Of a stretch of 64,000 nucleotides of DNA, positions 1-8,625 are shown in pieces. Position 1 is the first letter of the stretch; the number at the start of each line of letters is the position of its first letter. The stretch comes from Umezawaea sp042738955 (GTDB lineage: Bacteria > Actinomycetota > Actinomycetes > Mycobacteriales > Pseudonocardiaceae), in assembly GCF_042738955.1 (NCBI RefSeq), contig NZ_JBHYHC010000037.1, positions 1 through 64,000 of the forward strand, given 5' to 3'. The notes beneath the pieces were generated by a model. It had not been told where the DNA came from. It worked only from the letters and a program-made list of their open reading frames with translations, and ran no database searches. A program made the translations under genes and the position numbers.

Positions 1-37
1 AGGTCACCGACCCTCCGCGGCACCGCGGGCCACCGCG

Positions 38-469
38 TCAGCTGACCAGCTCGAACAGCTGCGAAGCGTTCTGCTTGGTGAGCGAGCCCAAATTCGCCGC
101 GCCACCGGGGTTGAAGGTGAAATTCGTGCCGCCGTAGTTGCTGTTGTAGAAGATCTTCACCACGTAGATGTGGGTCCGGTTCCTCGCCGATTTGGCGTTG
201 TTCTTCACGCATTCACCCTGGCCGCTGTCAGCCGATTTGAACTCGTAGCAGCTCGGCTGGGATTTCCCGTAGTCCGGGATCGATCCGGCGGCGAAGTCCG
301 AGACCGATCCGGTGAATCCGACCCCGTGGTAGAGGCAGAACTCGTAGTCGTCGCACACACCGTTGCGCGCAGTGGAAGCGCTGGCCACGGGCGTGATGGA
401 CAAGATCAGCGCGATGCCGGTCGCGATTGCCGCGAATGCTCGAACCATGCGTTTGATGGTGTATTTCAC
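38..469 (-). CDS. Secreted peptidase inhibitor family I36-like protein
   Basis: Product of 143 aa from the chosen GTG at 469, which follows a GGGGGGA purine tract by about 6 bases; an upstream in-frame TTG at 496 lacks such a site. The N-terminus has lysines and arginines, then a hydrophobic stretch and an AxA-type cleavage region (VASAS), so it is a Sec-secreted protein. The mature part is small, cysteine-rich (four Cys) and has the Gly/aromatic-rich pattern (FCLYHG, YNSNYGG) of the beta-gamma-crystallin fold of the I36 family, typified by the Streptomyces metalloproteinase inhibitor. It would inhibit extracellular metalloproteases; the target is unknown. Its base composition is visibly less GC-rich than its neighbours. 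The family call rests on pattern and is moderately sure. Confidence 0.7.
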   Translation of the reverse strand: MKYTIKRMVRAFAAIATGIALILSITPVASASTARNGVCDDYEFCLYHGVGFTGSVSDFAAGSIPDYGKSQPSCYEFKSADSGQGECVKNNAKSARNRTHIYVVKIFYNSNYGGTNFTFNPGGAANLGSLTKQNASQLFELVS

Positions 470-647
470 CACAACTCCCCCCGTCAATTCGGACAACCCC
501 CGCCAGGGGTGGTCGCCCTTCGACGATCGTGCAACACGTTCTCCCGCGATGACAACCGCAGCCCCCCGAACGGTCTAACGGTCCGCGCGCATTTTTCGCC
601 CGATTGAGTTCGGTGAATTTCGCAAAACCGACTTTAGGGCGGACGAC

Positions 648-2087
648 TTATGACCCCTCCGCGACCAGCGGGGCGAGGCGGCGGATGGCGTCGTCGACGT
701 CGGTGGCCGAGGGGGCGGCCACGTAGCTGAGGCGGACGTGAGGGGCGCTGCTGTCGGTGGGGTAGTAGTTGTCGCCCGGCGTGATCGCCACGCCGTTGGC
801 CAGGGCGGATGCTGCCAGTTGTCTGCCGTCCAGGTGGTCCGGGAGGGTCACCCACAGGTGGTAGCCGCCGTGGGGGCGCAGGGGGAGGGCGTGGGGGCCG
901 AAGGTGGCCGTCACGGCCGCCGTGGCGATGTCGCGTCGGTGTTGCAGGGCCGCGCCGAGGGTGGTGAGGGCGCGGCGCCAGCCGGGGGCCGTGACGACCT
1001 CCAGGGCGGTGAGTTGCAGTGGGGCGGCGACGAACATGGTGTCCACGACCACCGCTGAGCGCAGGCGGGCGAGGACGGGGCCGCGGGCCGCGAGTGCGCC
1101 CACGCGGAGGTTCGGGGAGGTGACCTTGGTCAGGGAGCGGATGTGGACGACGGTGCCGTCCGGGTCGTCGGCGATCATCGGAGGTGGGGTCGGGCCGCTG
1201 TCCGCGTGGGTCATGTGCCTGGCGAAGTCGTCCTCCACGACGAACGCGCCGTGCTTGCGGGCGATCGTGTGGATCTCTTGTTGCCTGGTCGCGGTGAGGC
1301 TCGCGCCGGTCGGGTTCTGGAACAGCGGTTGGACGACGACGACCCGTGCGCCGGTGCGGGTCAGCGCCTCGTCGAGGTAGTCGGCGCGCAGGCCGTCGGC
1401 GTCGAGCGGGACCGGGACCATGCGGAGTCCGGCCGCGTGGGCGGCCGCGACGATCCCCGGATAGGTCGGTGACTCGATGACCACCGGGTCGCCCGGCTGG
1501 CCGAGTGCCCGCAGCGCGATGGCGAGCGCGCTCTGGCCCGCGCCGCAGACGAGCACGTCGTGCCTGCCCAGGCCGCCGCCGATGTCGGCGGCGAACCAGT
1601 CGCGCAGCTCCGGCACGCCGCCGACCGGCGGGCGGTCCCACGCCCCCGGCCGTCGGGCGGCGCGGGCCAGCGCGGTGGACAGGGCGGTGAGCGGCTGGAG
1701 TTCGGGGTGCAGGTAGCCGCCGTTGAGGTCGACGACGTCCGGCGCGGCGTGCGAGAGCGTGCTCATCAGGGCCGGCGTTCGGAAGCCGCGCGGGGTGCCC
1801 GTCGGCGAGCCGATGTGGTGGGTCAGCTCCAGCGCCGCTTCCTGCCACGACGTGTCGCCCGCGCGCGGCACCGGCCGGGCCTCGGTGCGGTACGTGCCCG
1901 CGCCGGGGCGGGACGCGATGAGCCCCCGCTGCGTCAGGATGGCCAACGCCTGCGAGACGGTAGTAGCGCTCACGCCGAACCGGCGGACCAGCTCGCGGTG
2001 CGTGGTGATCCGACTACCTGCGGGAAGGTCCCGGATCTCGGCGACCAGCGCCTCGGCCACGTCGTGCGAACTGCTACTCTGGACCAT
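648..2087 (-). CDS. MocR-family (GntR HTH plus aminotransferase fold) regulator
   Basis: Product of 479 aa. The N-terminal 70 or so residues form a GntR winged helix (LVRRFGVSATTVSQALAIL), followed by a class-I aminotransferase fold. The PLP lysine lies in SLTKVTSPNLRVG. MocR proteins bind PLP or a PLP-amino acid adduct and usually control a neighbouring divergent gene, here an EamA permease. The ATG at 2087 is preferred because the GntR domain starts right after it; longer upstream reading belongs to the opposite-strand gene. There is no ribosome binding site, because the start codon overlaps that of the divergent gene, and a TACTAT -10-like box lies 8 bases upstream, which suggests a leaderless mRNA. 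The ligand is not known. Confidence 0.9.
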   Translation of the reverse strand: MVQSSSSHDVAEALVAEIRDLPAGSRITTHRELVRRFGVSATTVSQALAILTQRGLIASRPGAGTYRTEARPVPRAGDTSWQEAALELTHHIGSPTGTPRGFRTPALMSTLSHAAPDVVDLNGGYLHPELQPLTALSTALARAARRPGAWDRPPVGGVPELRDWFAADIGGGLGRHDVLVCGAGQSALAIALRALGQPGDPVVIESPTYPGIVAAAHAAGLRMVPVPLDADGLRADYLDEALTRTGARVVVVQPLFQNPTGASLTATRQQEIHTIARKHGAFVVEDDFARHMTHADSGPTPPPMIADDPDGTVVHIRSLTKVTSPNLRVGALAARGPVLARLRSAVVVDTMFVAAPLQLTALEVVTAPGWRRALTTLGAALQHRRDIATAAVTATFGPHALPLRPHGGYHLWVTLPDHLDGRQLAASALANGVAITPGDNYYPTDSSAPHVRLSYVAAPSATDVDDAIRRLAPLVAEGS

Positions 2088-2109
2088 GAAGACCGATAGT
2101 AGCGCTATC
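2073..2109. promoter_or_regulatory. Overlapping divergent promoters and probable MocR operator
   Basis: The two ATG codons share two bases (minus ATG 2087-2085, plus ATG 2086-2088). An inverted repeat GCTACT (2073-2078) / AGTAGC (2098-2103) flanks them, and TAGCGCTA (2100-2107) is an 8-bp palindrome. TACTCT (2075-2080) stands 5 bases before the plus ATG, and TACTAT (2101-2096 on the minus strand) stands 8 bases before the minus ATG. Both fit -10 hexamers for leaderless transcripts. Binding by the MocR protein is inferred from the arrangement. Confidence 0.55.
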
Positions 2110-2988
2110 ACCGTCGACCGGGTATCGCCACTGGCGAACGGCACCCTCCTCGCCGCGCTCGGCGTCGTGGCGTTCTCCTTCAGCTTCCCGGCCACCGCGT
2201 GGGCGCTCGACGGGTTCGGCCCCTGGAGCTCGGCGGGCGTCCGGGGCACGGTGGCCGCGCTCCTCGCCGTCGTCGCGCTCCTCGCGACGCGGGCCCCGCT
2301 CCCGGCGCGCGCCGACTGGCCCGCGCTCGCCGTCGTGGCGGGTGGCTGCGCGATCGGCTTCCCGCTGCTCACGACGCTGGCCCTGCGCACGTCGTCCACG
2401 GCGCACTCGGCGGTCGTCATCGGGGCGCTGCCGATGGCCACGGCGGTGATCTCCGCGCTGCTGACCGGCCGCCGTCCCTCGAAGCCCTTCTGGGCCGCCG
2501 CCGGGGCCGGGGCGGTCGCCGTCCTCGCGTTCACCCTGTCGCAGAACCACGGCAGGCCCACGGTCGCCGACCTCTTCCTGTTCGGCGCCCTGCTGATCTG
2601 CGCGGCGGGCTACGCCGAGGGCGGGCGGCTCTCGGGGCACCTGCCCGGCTGGCAGGTCATCGCGTGGGGCGTGGTGCTCGCCGCGCCGGTCAACCTCGTC
2701 GTCGCCGGGTGGGCGTTGACGCAGGAACCCGTGCACCTCACGGCGAAAGCCCTCGCGGGCATGGCCTACATCGCCGCCGTCTCGCAGTTCGGCGGGTTCG
2801 TCCTGTGGTATCGGGGCATGGGGCTCATCGGCGTGGCGCGGGCCAGCCAACTCCAACTGGCGCAACCCCTGCTGACGCTCGTGTGGGCGGTGTTGTTGCT
2901 GGGCGAGGAACTCAGCCCGGCCGTCCCGGTCACGGCCGTCGTCGTGCTCGCCTGCATCGTCGTGACGCAGCGGTCCAGGACGGCGTAG
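2086..2988 (+). CDS. EamA/DMT-family transporter
   Basis: Product of 300 aa with about ten hydrophobic segments arranged as two EamA repeats, the second ending near VVVLACIVVTQRS. EamA (DMT superfamily) proteins are inner-membrane exporters or importers of amino acids and small metabolites. The gene is head-to-head with a MocR regulator, a recurring pairing in which the regulator controls the permease, so the substrate is probably an amino compound sensed through PLP chemistry. The ATG at 2086 overlaps the regulator's start codon and has no Shine-Dalgarno, consistent with leaderless translation. The substrate cannot be read from the sequence. Confidence 0.88.
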   Translation: MKTDSSAITVDRVSPLANGTLLAALGVVAFSFSFPATAWALDGFGPWSSAGVRGTVAALLAVVALLATRAPLPARADWPALAVVAGGCAIGFPLLTTLALRTSSTAHSAVVIGALPMATAVISALLTGRRPSKPFWAAAGAGAVAVLAFTLSQNHGRPTVADLFLFGALLICAAGYAEGGRLSGHLPGWQVIAWGVVLAAPVNLVVAGWALTQEPVHLTAKALAGMAYIAAVSQFGGFVLWYRGMGLIGVARASQLQLAQPLLTLVWAVLLLGEELSPAVPVTAVVVLACIVVTQRSRTA

Positions 2989-3075
2989 CGGAGTCCACAG
3001 TGGAGCGAGGTCCGGGCTTCTGGCAGGCTGCTGCCCGAGCGGCGCGGAGCGCGCGCCGCCGGGGGGAGGGGCGTC

Positions 3076-4212
3076 GTGAGCGCTGGGAACCGCCGGTGGA
3101 CCGATCGCGGTGAGGCGATCGGCCACGGACTGACGTGGACCGCCCGCTGGAGCACGAGGGTGGCGCTGGTCGCGCTCGGCGTCGTGCTGCTGGGGCTGCT
3201 GATCGGCAGGCTCTGGGTCGTGGTGATGCCGGTGCTGCTGGGTCTGCTGATCACCACCGTCCTGTGGCCGCCCGCCCGGTGGCTGCGCGCCCGCGGCACG
3301 CCGCCCGCGCTGGCCGCGTCGATCGTGCTGCTGGCCGGACTCGCCGTCCTGGGCGGGTTCCTGGCGCTGATCACGGTGTCCATCGCGTCCGGCGTCCCGG
3401 ACATCGCCAGCAGCGCGTCCCGCGCGATCGGCCAGGCCCGCGACTGGCTGTCCGGGCCGCCGATCAACCTGGCGGACAGCAAGTTCGACCAGCTCCTCCA
3501 GCAGGGCACGGATCAGCTCCAGTCCAGCGTCGGCTCGATCGCCAACGGCCTGATCACTGGCGTCGGAACGGTCACCTCCGGCGTCGTGACCGGGGTGCTG
3601 GCCCTGCTGCTGGCGTTCCTGTTCGTCAAGGACGGCCCGCGCTTCACGCCGTGGCTGCGCGGGGTGGTCGGCGATCGGGCGGGCGGCCACCTGACCGTCG
3701 TGCTGGAACGGGTGTGGTCCACGCTCGGCGACTTCATTCGCACGCAGGCGATCGTGAGCTTCGTCGACGCGGTGCTGATCGGGCTCGGCATGGTCGTGCT
3801 GGGCGTCCCGCTCGCGATCCCGTTGGCGGCGTTGACGTTCCTCGGCGGGTTCATCCCGATCGTCGGCGCGTTCGTCGCGGGCGCGCTGGCCGTCCTGGTG
3901 GCGCTCGTCAGCAACGGCGTCACCGCCGCGGTGGTCCTGCTGGTGATCGTCGTGGTCGTGCAGCAGTTGGAGGGCAACGTCCTCCAGCCGATCCTCCAGT
4001 CCCGCAGCCTCCGATTGCACGCCGCGGTCGTCCTGCTGGCCGTCACGGCGGGCAGCAGCCTGTACGGCATCGCGGGCGCGTTCCTCGCTGTGCCGGTGGC
4101 CGCCACCGCCGCCGTCGTGCTGCGCTACCTCAGCGAGGTCATCGACCAGCGCAGCGCAGAGCCGGAGCCCGAGGAGGTCACGCCTGCCGAACTCCCAGAA
4201 CCCCAGCCGTGA
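3076..4212 (+). CDS. AI-2E family (PerM-like) membrane transporter
   Basis: Product of 378 aa starting at GTG 3076 after a strong GGGGGAGGGG site. Hydrophobic segments occur in the family order: two near residues 30-65, one near 85-105, a soluble central part, then a C-terminal block including GGFIPIVGAFVAGALAVLVAL, followed by a helix with EGNVLQPILQSR. That PxxQ-type signature and the overall length match the AI-2E/UPF0118 family, whose members export autoinducer-2 or act as Na+/H+ antiporters. The last 25 residues are acidic and proline-rich. The real substrate is open. The 3' end overlaps the convergent next gene by 35 bp. Confidence 0.88.
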   Translation: MSAGNRRWTDRGEAIGHGLTWTARWSTRVALVALGVVLLGLLIGRLWVVVMPVLLGLLITTVLWPPARWLRARGTPPALAASIVLLAGLAVLGGFLALITVSIASGVPDIASSASRAIGQARDWLSGPPINLADSKFDQLLQQGTDQLQSSVGSIANGLITGVGTVTSGVVTGVLALLLAFLFVKDGPRFTPWLRGVVGDRAGGHLTVVLERVWSTLGDFIRTQAIVSFVDAVLIGLGMVVLGVPLAIPLAALTFLGGFIPIVGAFVAGALAVLVALVSNGVTAAVVLLVIVVVVQQLEGNVLQPILQSRSLRLHAAVVLLAVTAGSSLYGIAGAFLAVPVAATAAVVLRYLSEVIDQRSAEPEPEEVTPAELPEPQP

Positions 4213-4699
4213 ACCCGGCCGCGGTGGCGAGGGAGACGAGGTCGGGCGCGTCGGCGTTGGGCACGAGCACGAGCGGGTAGCAGTCCGACTCGATGTCGAG
4301 GACGGCGAGGGACGTGCCCGCCGCGCGCAGTCCCGCGCCCGCCAGTTCGAGGAACTCGAAGGTGGCGACGTGGACGTCCTGGCCCTCCAGCCAGGTCCAC
4401 GCCCCGTCGCCGGGGTTGGACCGGAGCGCGCGGAGTTGACCGATGATCTCCTCCGACTCCTCCTTCCAGTCCACCTCGGCGAGCAGGTCGTGGTCGGCCA
4501 GGGCGTCGACGAGCGCGATCCACGCGAGTTCGGGGATCGGCTCGTTGATGCCGCGGTCGTCGAGCTGATCGGCGTTGTCCCGCACGAACGCGTCCGGGTC
4601 GTCGTGCGCGCTCGTCACGCGGTCGGTCACGTCCGGGTCGCCGGGGGCGAGCAGGGCGGTGAGCGCGATCAGGGCGTCGCGGGCGGTCGACGACGGCAT
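4178..4699 (-). CDS. DUF6630-like cytosolic protein
   Basis: Product of 173 aa. The ATG at 4699 is chosen because GGAGG precedes it by 6 bases. The protein is acidic, soluble and without signal or membrane segments. It carries a DWKEESEEI motif near the middle and SLAVLDIESDCYPLVLVP near the C-terminus, which I associate with DUF6630, a family of unknown function. It resembles small SMI1/KNL4-like or immunity-type folds in length and acidity, but no toxin is adjacent. Its 3' end overlaps the AI-2E permease gene on the other strand. No function can be assigned. Confidence 0.65.
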   Translation of the reverse strand: MPSSTARDALIALTALLAPGDPDVTDRVTSAHDDPDAFVRDNADQLDDRGINEPIPELAWIALVDALADHDLLAEVDWKEESEEIIGQLRALRSNPGDGAWTWLEGQDVHVATFEFLELAGAGLRAAGTSLAVLDIESDCYPLVLVPNADAPDLVSLATAAGFTAGVLGVRQA

Positions 4700-4757
4700 C
4701 CGGGGCCTCCTGGAGAGCGGTGGGGGCACGACGATAGCCACCACGGCGGCGCGGCCC

Positions 4758-5771
4758 TCATGACAGGTGGTCCGCGTCGACGACGGCATGGGCGAACGGC
4801 TTCGGCGCTTCCTGCGGGACGTTGTGGCCGATGCCCGCGAGGACCCGGTGGTCGTACGCGCCGGTGAACATGGCCCGGTACGGCCTGCCGTCCGCGGCGG
4901 CCCCGTCGAAGTCGCTGCCGATCGTGATGGCGGGAACGGAGATCGGGGGAGCGGTGGCGAGCTTCCGCTCGTACTCGTCGTACCGCGGCTCGCCCGGCGC
5001 GAGACTCTGTCGCCAGCGGTAGTTGTGGATCACGACGTCCACGTGGTCCGGGTTGTCGAACGACGCCGCGCTTCGGTCGAAGGTGGCGTCGTCGAAGGCC
5101 CACGTCGGCGAGGCGGTCCGCCAGATCAGCTTGGCGAAGTCGTGGGTGTTCTGCCGATACCCGAGCACGCCCCGTTCGGTGGCGAAGTAGTACTGGTACC
5201 ACCAGCCCAGTTCCGCGGCGGGCGCGAGGGGCTTCTTGTTCGCCTCCAGGTTCGTGACGAGGTAGCCGCTCACGGCCACGACGGCCTTGCAGCGCTCCGG
5301 CCAGAGGGCGGCGATGACGTCGACGGTCCGCGCGCCCCAGTCATAACCGCCGAGCACGGCCCGGTCGATCTTGAGCGCGTCCATGAGGGCGATGACGTCC
5401 AACGCCACGGCCGACTGCTGGCCGTTGCGGAAGGTCTGGTCGGACAGGAATGTGGTCGGGCCGTACCCGCGCAGGAACGGGACGATCACCCGGTAGCCCT
5501 CGGCGGCCAGCAGCGGTCCCACGTCCACGTAGCTGCCGGGGTCGTAGGGCCAGCCGTGCAGCAGCACCACGGGTTGCCCGGTCGCGGGACCGAACTCGAC
5601 GTACGCCATGTCCAGGACACCCGCTTCGACGTGCTTCACCGGCCCGAGCGAGGTGTGTTCGCCGGAGCCCGCCCGCGGGTCCGACTGGGCGGCGGCCGGT
5701 GTCTCCGTCGAGCAGGCGGCCACCGCCATCCCCGCCGCCACCACCTGGCCGAACAGTCTCCTGCTGATCAT
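4758..5771 (-). CDS. Exported alpha/beta hydrolase, epoxide-hydrolase-like
   Basis: Product of 337 aa. The N-terminus has SRRLFG (twin-arginine-like) followed by a hydrophobic stretch and a VAAC lipobox with Cys20, so it is a secreted, probably lipid-anchored enzyme. The hydrolase core shows HGWP (oxyanion region, 72-75), GYDWGA with an aspartate nucleophile at 144, and a C-terminal GIGHNVPQE carrying the catalytic His. An Asp rather than Ser at the nucleophile elbow points to epoxide hydrolase or haloalkane dehalogenase chemistry. It lies 88 bp downstream of a LuxR-type regulator gene on the same strand and may be its target or co-transcribed with it. Confidence 0.82.
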   Translation of the reverse strand: MISRRLFGQVVAAGMAVAACSTETPAAAQSDPRAGSGEHTSLGPVKHVEAGVLDMAYVEFGPATGQPVVLLHGWPYDPGSYVDVGPLLAAEGYRVIVPFLRGYGPTTFLSDQTFRNGQQSAVALDVIALMDALKIDRAVLGGYDWGARTVDVIAALWPERCKAVVAVSGYLVTNLEANKKPLAPAAELGWWYQYYFATERGVLGYRQNTHDFAKLIWRTASPTWAFDDATFDRSAASFDNPDHVDVVIHNYRWRQSLAPGEPRYDEYERKLATAPPISVPAITIGSDFDGAAADGRPYRAMFTGAYDHRVLAGIGHNVPQEAPKPFAHAVVDADHLS

Positions 5772-5859
5772 CCTGACGCTCCCTCGTGTCGGGTCCCGAC
5801 CCCGACGCTAGGGAGGGGGGAGCGCCTTCGCGCCCGTCGGACGACGCTGTCGGTGTACG

Positions 5860-8478
5860 TCACGCGAGCGCGGCGGCCAGTTCGGCGCGGGAGCTGACGC
5901 CGAGCTTCGGGAAGATCCGGTGCAGGTGCGTGCTCACGGTCCGGTGCGACAGGAACAGGCGTTGGCCGATCTCCCGGTTCGTCAGGCCTTCCGCGGCGAG
6001 CGTGGCGATGCCCAGTTCGTGCGGGGTCAGCCGGTCCCGCGCGTCCGGGCCGCGGTTCGGGCTCGACTCGCCCGCCCCGCGCAGTTCCGCCCTCGCCCGC
6101 TCGGCCCACGTCGTCAAGCCGAGCGCGTCGAACGCCTCCCGCGCGGCCCGCAGGTGCGTCCGGGACTCCACGACCCGCCGCTGCCGCCGCAGCCACTCGC
6201 CGAACGCGAGGTGGACTCGGCCGCGTTCGGCGGGCCCTCCGTCCAGGGCGGCGGTGAACAGTTCGTCGCTCGGGTCGAGCACGGCCCGCGCGTAGCGCAA
6301 CCCGCTGTGCAGCGCGGGCGACGGCGTGAGCGCGGCGATGGACTCCAGGTCGCGCACGACGTCCCGCAGGGCGTCGGTCCGCCCGGACCGGACGACCGCT
6401 TCGGCGAGTTCGGCGACGAAGTACCCGCGAAAGGCCACGTGGAACGACGGGTCGGCCGGGTCGAGCACCCGGCTCAGGTCGGCGACCGCGTCGTCGAACC
6501 GGCCCTCGCCCAGGGCGCTGATCCCGCGCGCGAGCCGCACGGTCACCAGCACCGGGCGCGCGCCTGCGGCGAGCCCGACCCGTTCGGCGTCGTCGGCCAG
6601 GCGCGCGGCCTGCCGGTGGTCGCCGCGCAGCGCGGCGATCGCGGCCTGCGTGGCGGTCGCCAGGCCGCCCATGAACGGCTGGCCGGTCTCGTGCGCCAGC
6701 GCGACGGCCTCGGCCGCGACCGGGGCCGCGCCCGCCAGGTCGCCGAGCCGGACCCGGCTCCACGCCTGCACGGCGAGCGCCCTGGCCAGCAGCCCGAGCT
6801 GCCCCCGTGCCCGCAGACCGGGAGCCGCGGCGGCGGAGAACCGGGCGGCCAGGTCGAACGCCCCGACCTGGAGCGCCGCGCTGCCCAGGTACCGGTCCAC
6901 CTCGGGGTCCACGCCGGTCGTGCCCGCGAGCGCCCGCAGCCCGGCCAGCACGACGGCCCCTCGCTCGATCGGGGCGACATACGCGGTGATCGCGACCAGC
7001 CGGGGATCGCCGGCGGGCAGGGGCAGACCGTCCGCCACCGCCAGCAGAGCCCGGCGCGCCGCCGGACCGGGCTCCGTCCAGAAGCAGCGCATGGCCGCGC
7101 CCCACAGGATCCGCGCCGCCTCGTCGACCTGCCCGGCCGCGGCGACCGACCCGGCCAGCGCCGCCAGTTCGGCCACGCGGGAGACGTCCTCGCGCACGCC
7201 GTCGGTGAACCCGCTGAGCAGGCGGCTCGCCGTGGCGCTCCGGCGCGGCGACAGGTCCAGGGTCCGCACGGCGCGCACCAGGCGTTCGGCGGTGTCGGGG
7301 CGGCCCGCGTCGACCGCGAGCCCGGCGGCGCGCAGCAGCCGGTCCGCACGCCTGCCGTCGTCCTCGCTCAGCCGGGCGGCCTGCTCCAGGGCCGCGATCC
7401 CGGCGTCGGCCCCGCCCCGGCGCACGGCCCGGTCGGCGGCGTCCTCCAGGTCCGCGGCCACCCGCTCGTCCACGCCCGCGGTCGCGGAGGCGCGGTGCCA
7501 GGCTCGCCGGTCCGGCTGGTCGCGCAGGGTGTCGGCGAGGGCGAGGTGGGCCCGTCCGCGGTCGGCGAGGGACACGGCTGTCTGGAGTGCCGACCCCATC
7601 AGCGGGTGGCGGAAGACGACCGCGTCGAACCCGAGGTCGATCAGCCCGGCGTCCACGGCGGGGGTGAGGACGTCCGGACCGGCGTTGGCCGCCGCGAGCG
7701 TCTCGGCGAGCGAGCCGCCCTCGTTCACCGCCGCCACGAGCAGCGCGGCACGGGTCGACGGCGGCAAGGCGGCGACACGGGCGGTGAACGCGTGCTCCAG
7801 CCGGTCGACCAGCGGCAGCACCCCGTCGTCACCGGGGTGCGCGGGCAGTTCGGTCAACGCCAAGGGGTTGCCCGCCGCCAGCGCGAGCACCCGGCTCCGG
7901 GCCGCCGCGCTCAGGTGCGGGGCGACCGAGTCCAGCAGGTCGGCCGCGTCGTCCGTGGCCAGCCCTTCCAGGACCACCGGGGTCAGGCCCGCGTCCCGCA
8001 GCGGCGAGGGGTGGCCGTCGCGGACGGTCGCGACCAGGACGACCGGGTCGGACCCGATCCGCCGCGCCACGAAGGCGAGCACGTCGGCGCTCGCGCGGTC
8101 CAGCCAGTGCACGTCCTCGGCGACGACCAGCAGGGGCGTGGTCGTCAGCAGCGTCAACGCGGCCATCCCCACCAGGAACGGGCTGGGCTCCGGCGCGTCG
8201 ACCAGGCCGAACGCCGCCCGCAGCGGCCCGTCCAGCCCGGCTCGCATCGGGTGCAGGAGTTGGTGCAGCCCGGCGTAGGGCAGGTGCCGCTCGGCCTCGA
8301 CGGCGGTCGTCCGCAGGACGCGCAGGCCCGCCACCGACGCCGCCGCGACGGTTTCCGCCACCAGCGCGGACTTCCCGATGCCCGGTGGTCCCTCGACCAG
8401 GACGCCTGCCTGGTCGGCGGGCCCGTCCACGAGGGCGGCCAAGGCCTTCAGCTCGGCGTCGCGTCCGTGCAACGGCAT
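5860..8478 (-). CDS. LAL-type LuxR regulator with AAA ATPase domain
   Basis: Product of 872 aa. The start is ATG 8478, with GGAG 8 bases upstream; a GTG at 8487 sits against the ribosome site and is less likely. Residues about 28-40 hold a Walker A motif (GPPGIGKS), and LLVVAEDVHWLD is a Walker B. The long middle is helical, TPR-like and Ala/Arg-rich. The last 60 residues are a LuxR helix-turn-helix (GLTNREIGQRLFLSHRTVSTHL). LAL proteins are large ATP-dependent activators, often of secondary metabolism or carbohydrate use. The closest downstream gene is the exported hydrolase; the divergent neighbour is a tannase-family esterase. Either could be its target. Confidence 0.9.
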   Translation of the reverse strand: MPLHGRDAELKALAALVDGPADQAGVLVEGPPGIGKSALVAETVAAASVAGLRVLRTTAVEAERHLPYAGLHQLLHPMRAGLDGPLRAAFGLVDAPEPSPFLVGMAALTLLTTTPLLVVAEDVHWLDRASADVLAFVARRIGSDPVVLVATVRDGHPSPLRDAGLTPVVLEGLATDDAADLLDSVAPHLSAAARSRVLALAAGNPLALTELPAHPGDDGVLPLVDRLEHAFTARVAALPPSTRAALLVAAVNEGGSLAETLAAANAGPDVLTPAVDAGLIDLGFDAVVFRHPLMGSALQTAVSLADRGRAHLALADTLRDQPDRRAWHRASATAGVDERVAADLEDAADRAVRRGGADAGIAALEQAARLSEDDGRRADRLLRAAGLAVDAGRPDTAERLVRAVRTLDLSPRRSATASRLLSGFTDGVREDVSRVAELAALAGSVAAAGQVDEAARILWGAAMRCFWTEPGPAARRALLAVADGLPLPAGDPRLVAITAYVAPIERGAVVLAGLRALAGTTGVDPEVDRYLGSAALQVGAFDLAARFSAAAAPGLRARGQLGLLARALAVQAWSRVRLGDLAGAAPVAAEAVALAHETGQPFMGGLATATQAAIAALRGDHRQAARLADDAERVGLAAGARPVLVTVRLARGISALGEGRFDDAVADLSRVLDPADPSFHVAFRGYFVAELAEAVVRSGRTDALRDVVRDLESIAALTPSPALHSGLRYARAVLDPSDELFTAALDGGPAERGRVHLAFGEWLRRQRRVVESRTHLRAAREAFDALGLTTWAERARAELRGAGESSPNRGPDARDRLTPHELGIATLAAEGLTNREIGQRLFLSHRTVSTHLHRIFPKLGVSSRAELAAALA

Positions 8479-8625
8479 GTGCGGCACTCCTGCCCTCGGC
8501 GCTGGTCGTGATCACGACGATAGCCGGCGGGTCCGAAGAGGACTGTCGATTCGGCCGCGGCCAGGGTGCGCACCGGGGTGTCTCCCTGGGGCGAGGCCCG
8601 GCGGTCGCGGGTGAGGGTGACCGGC

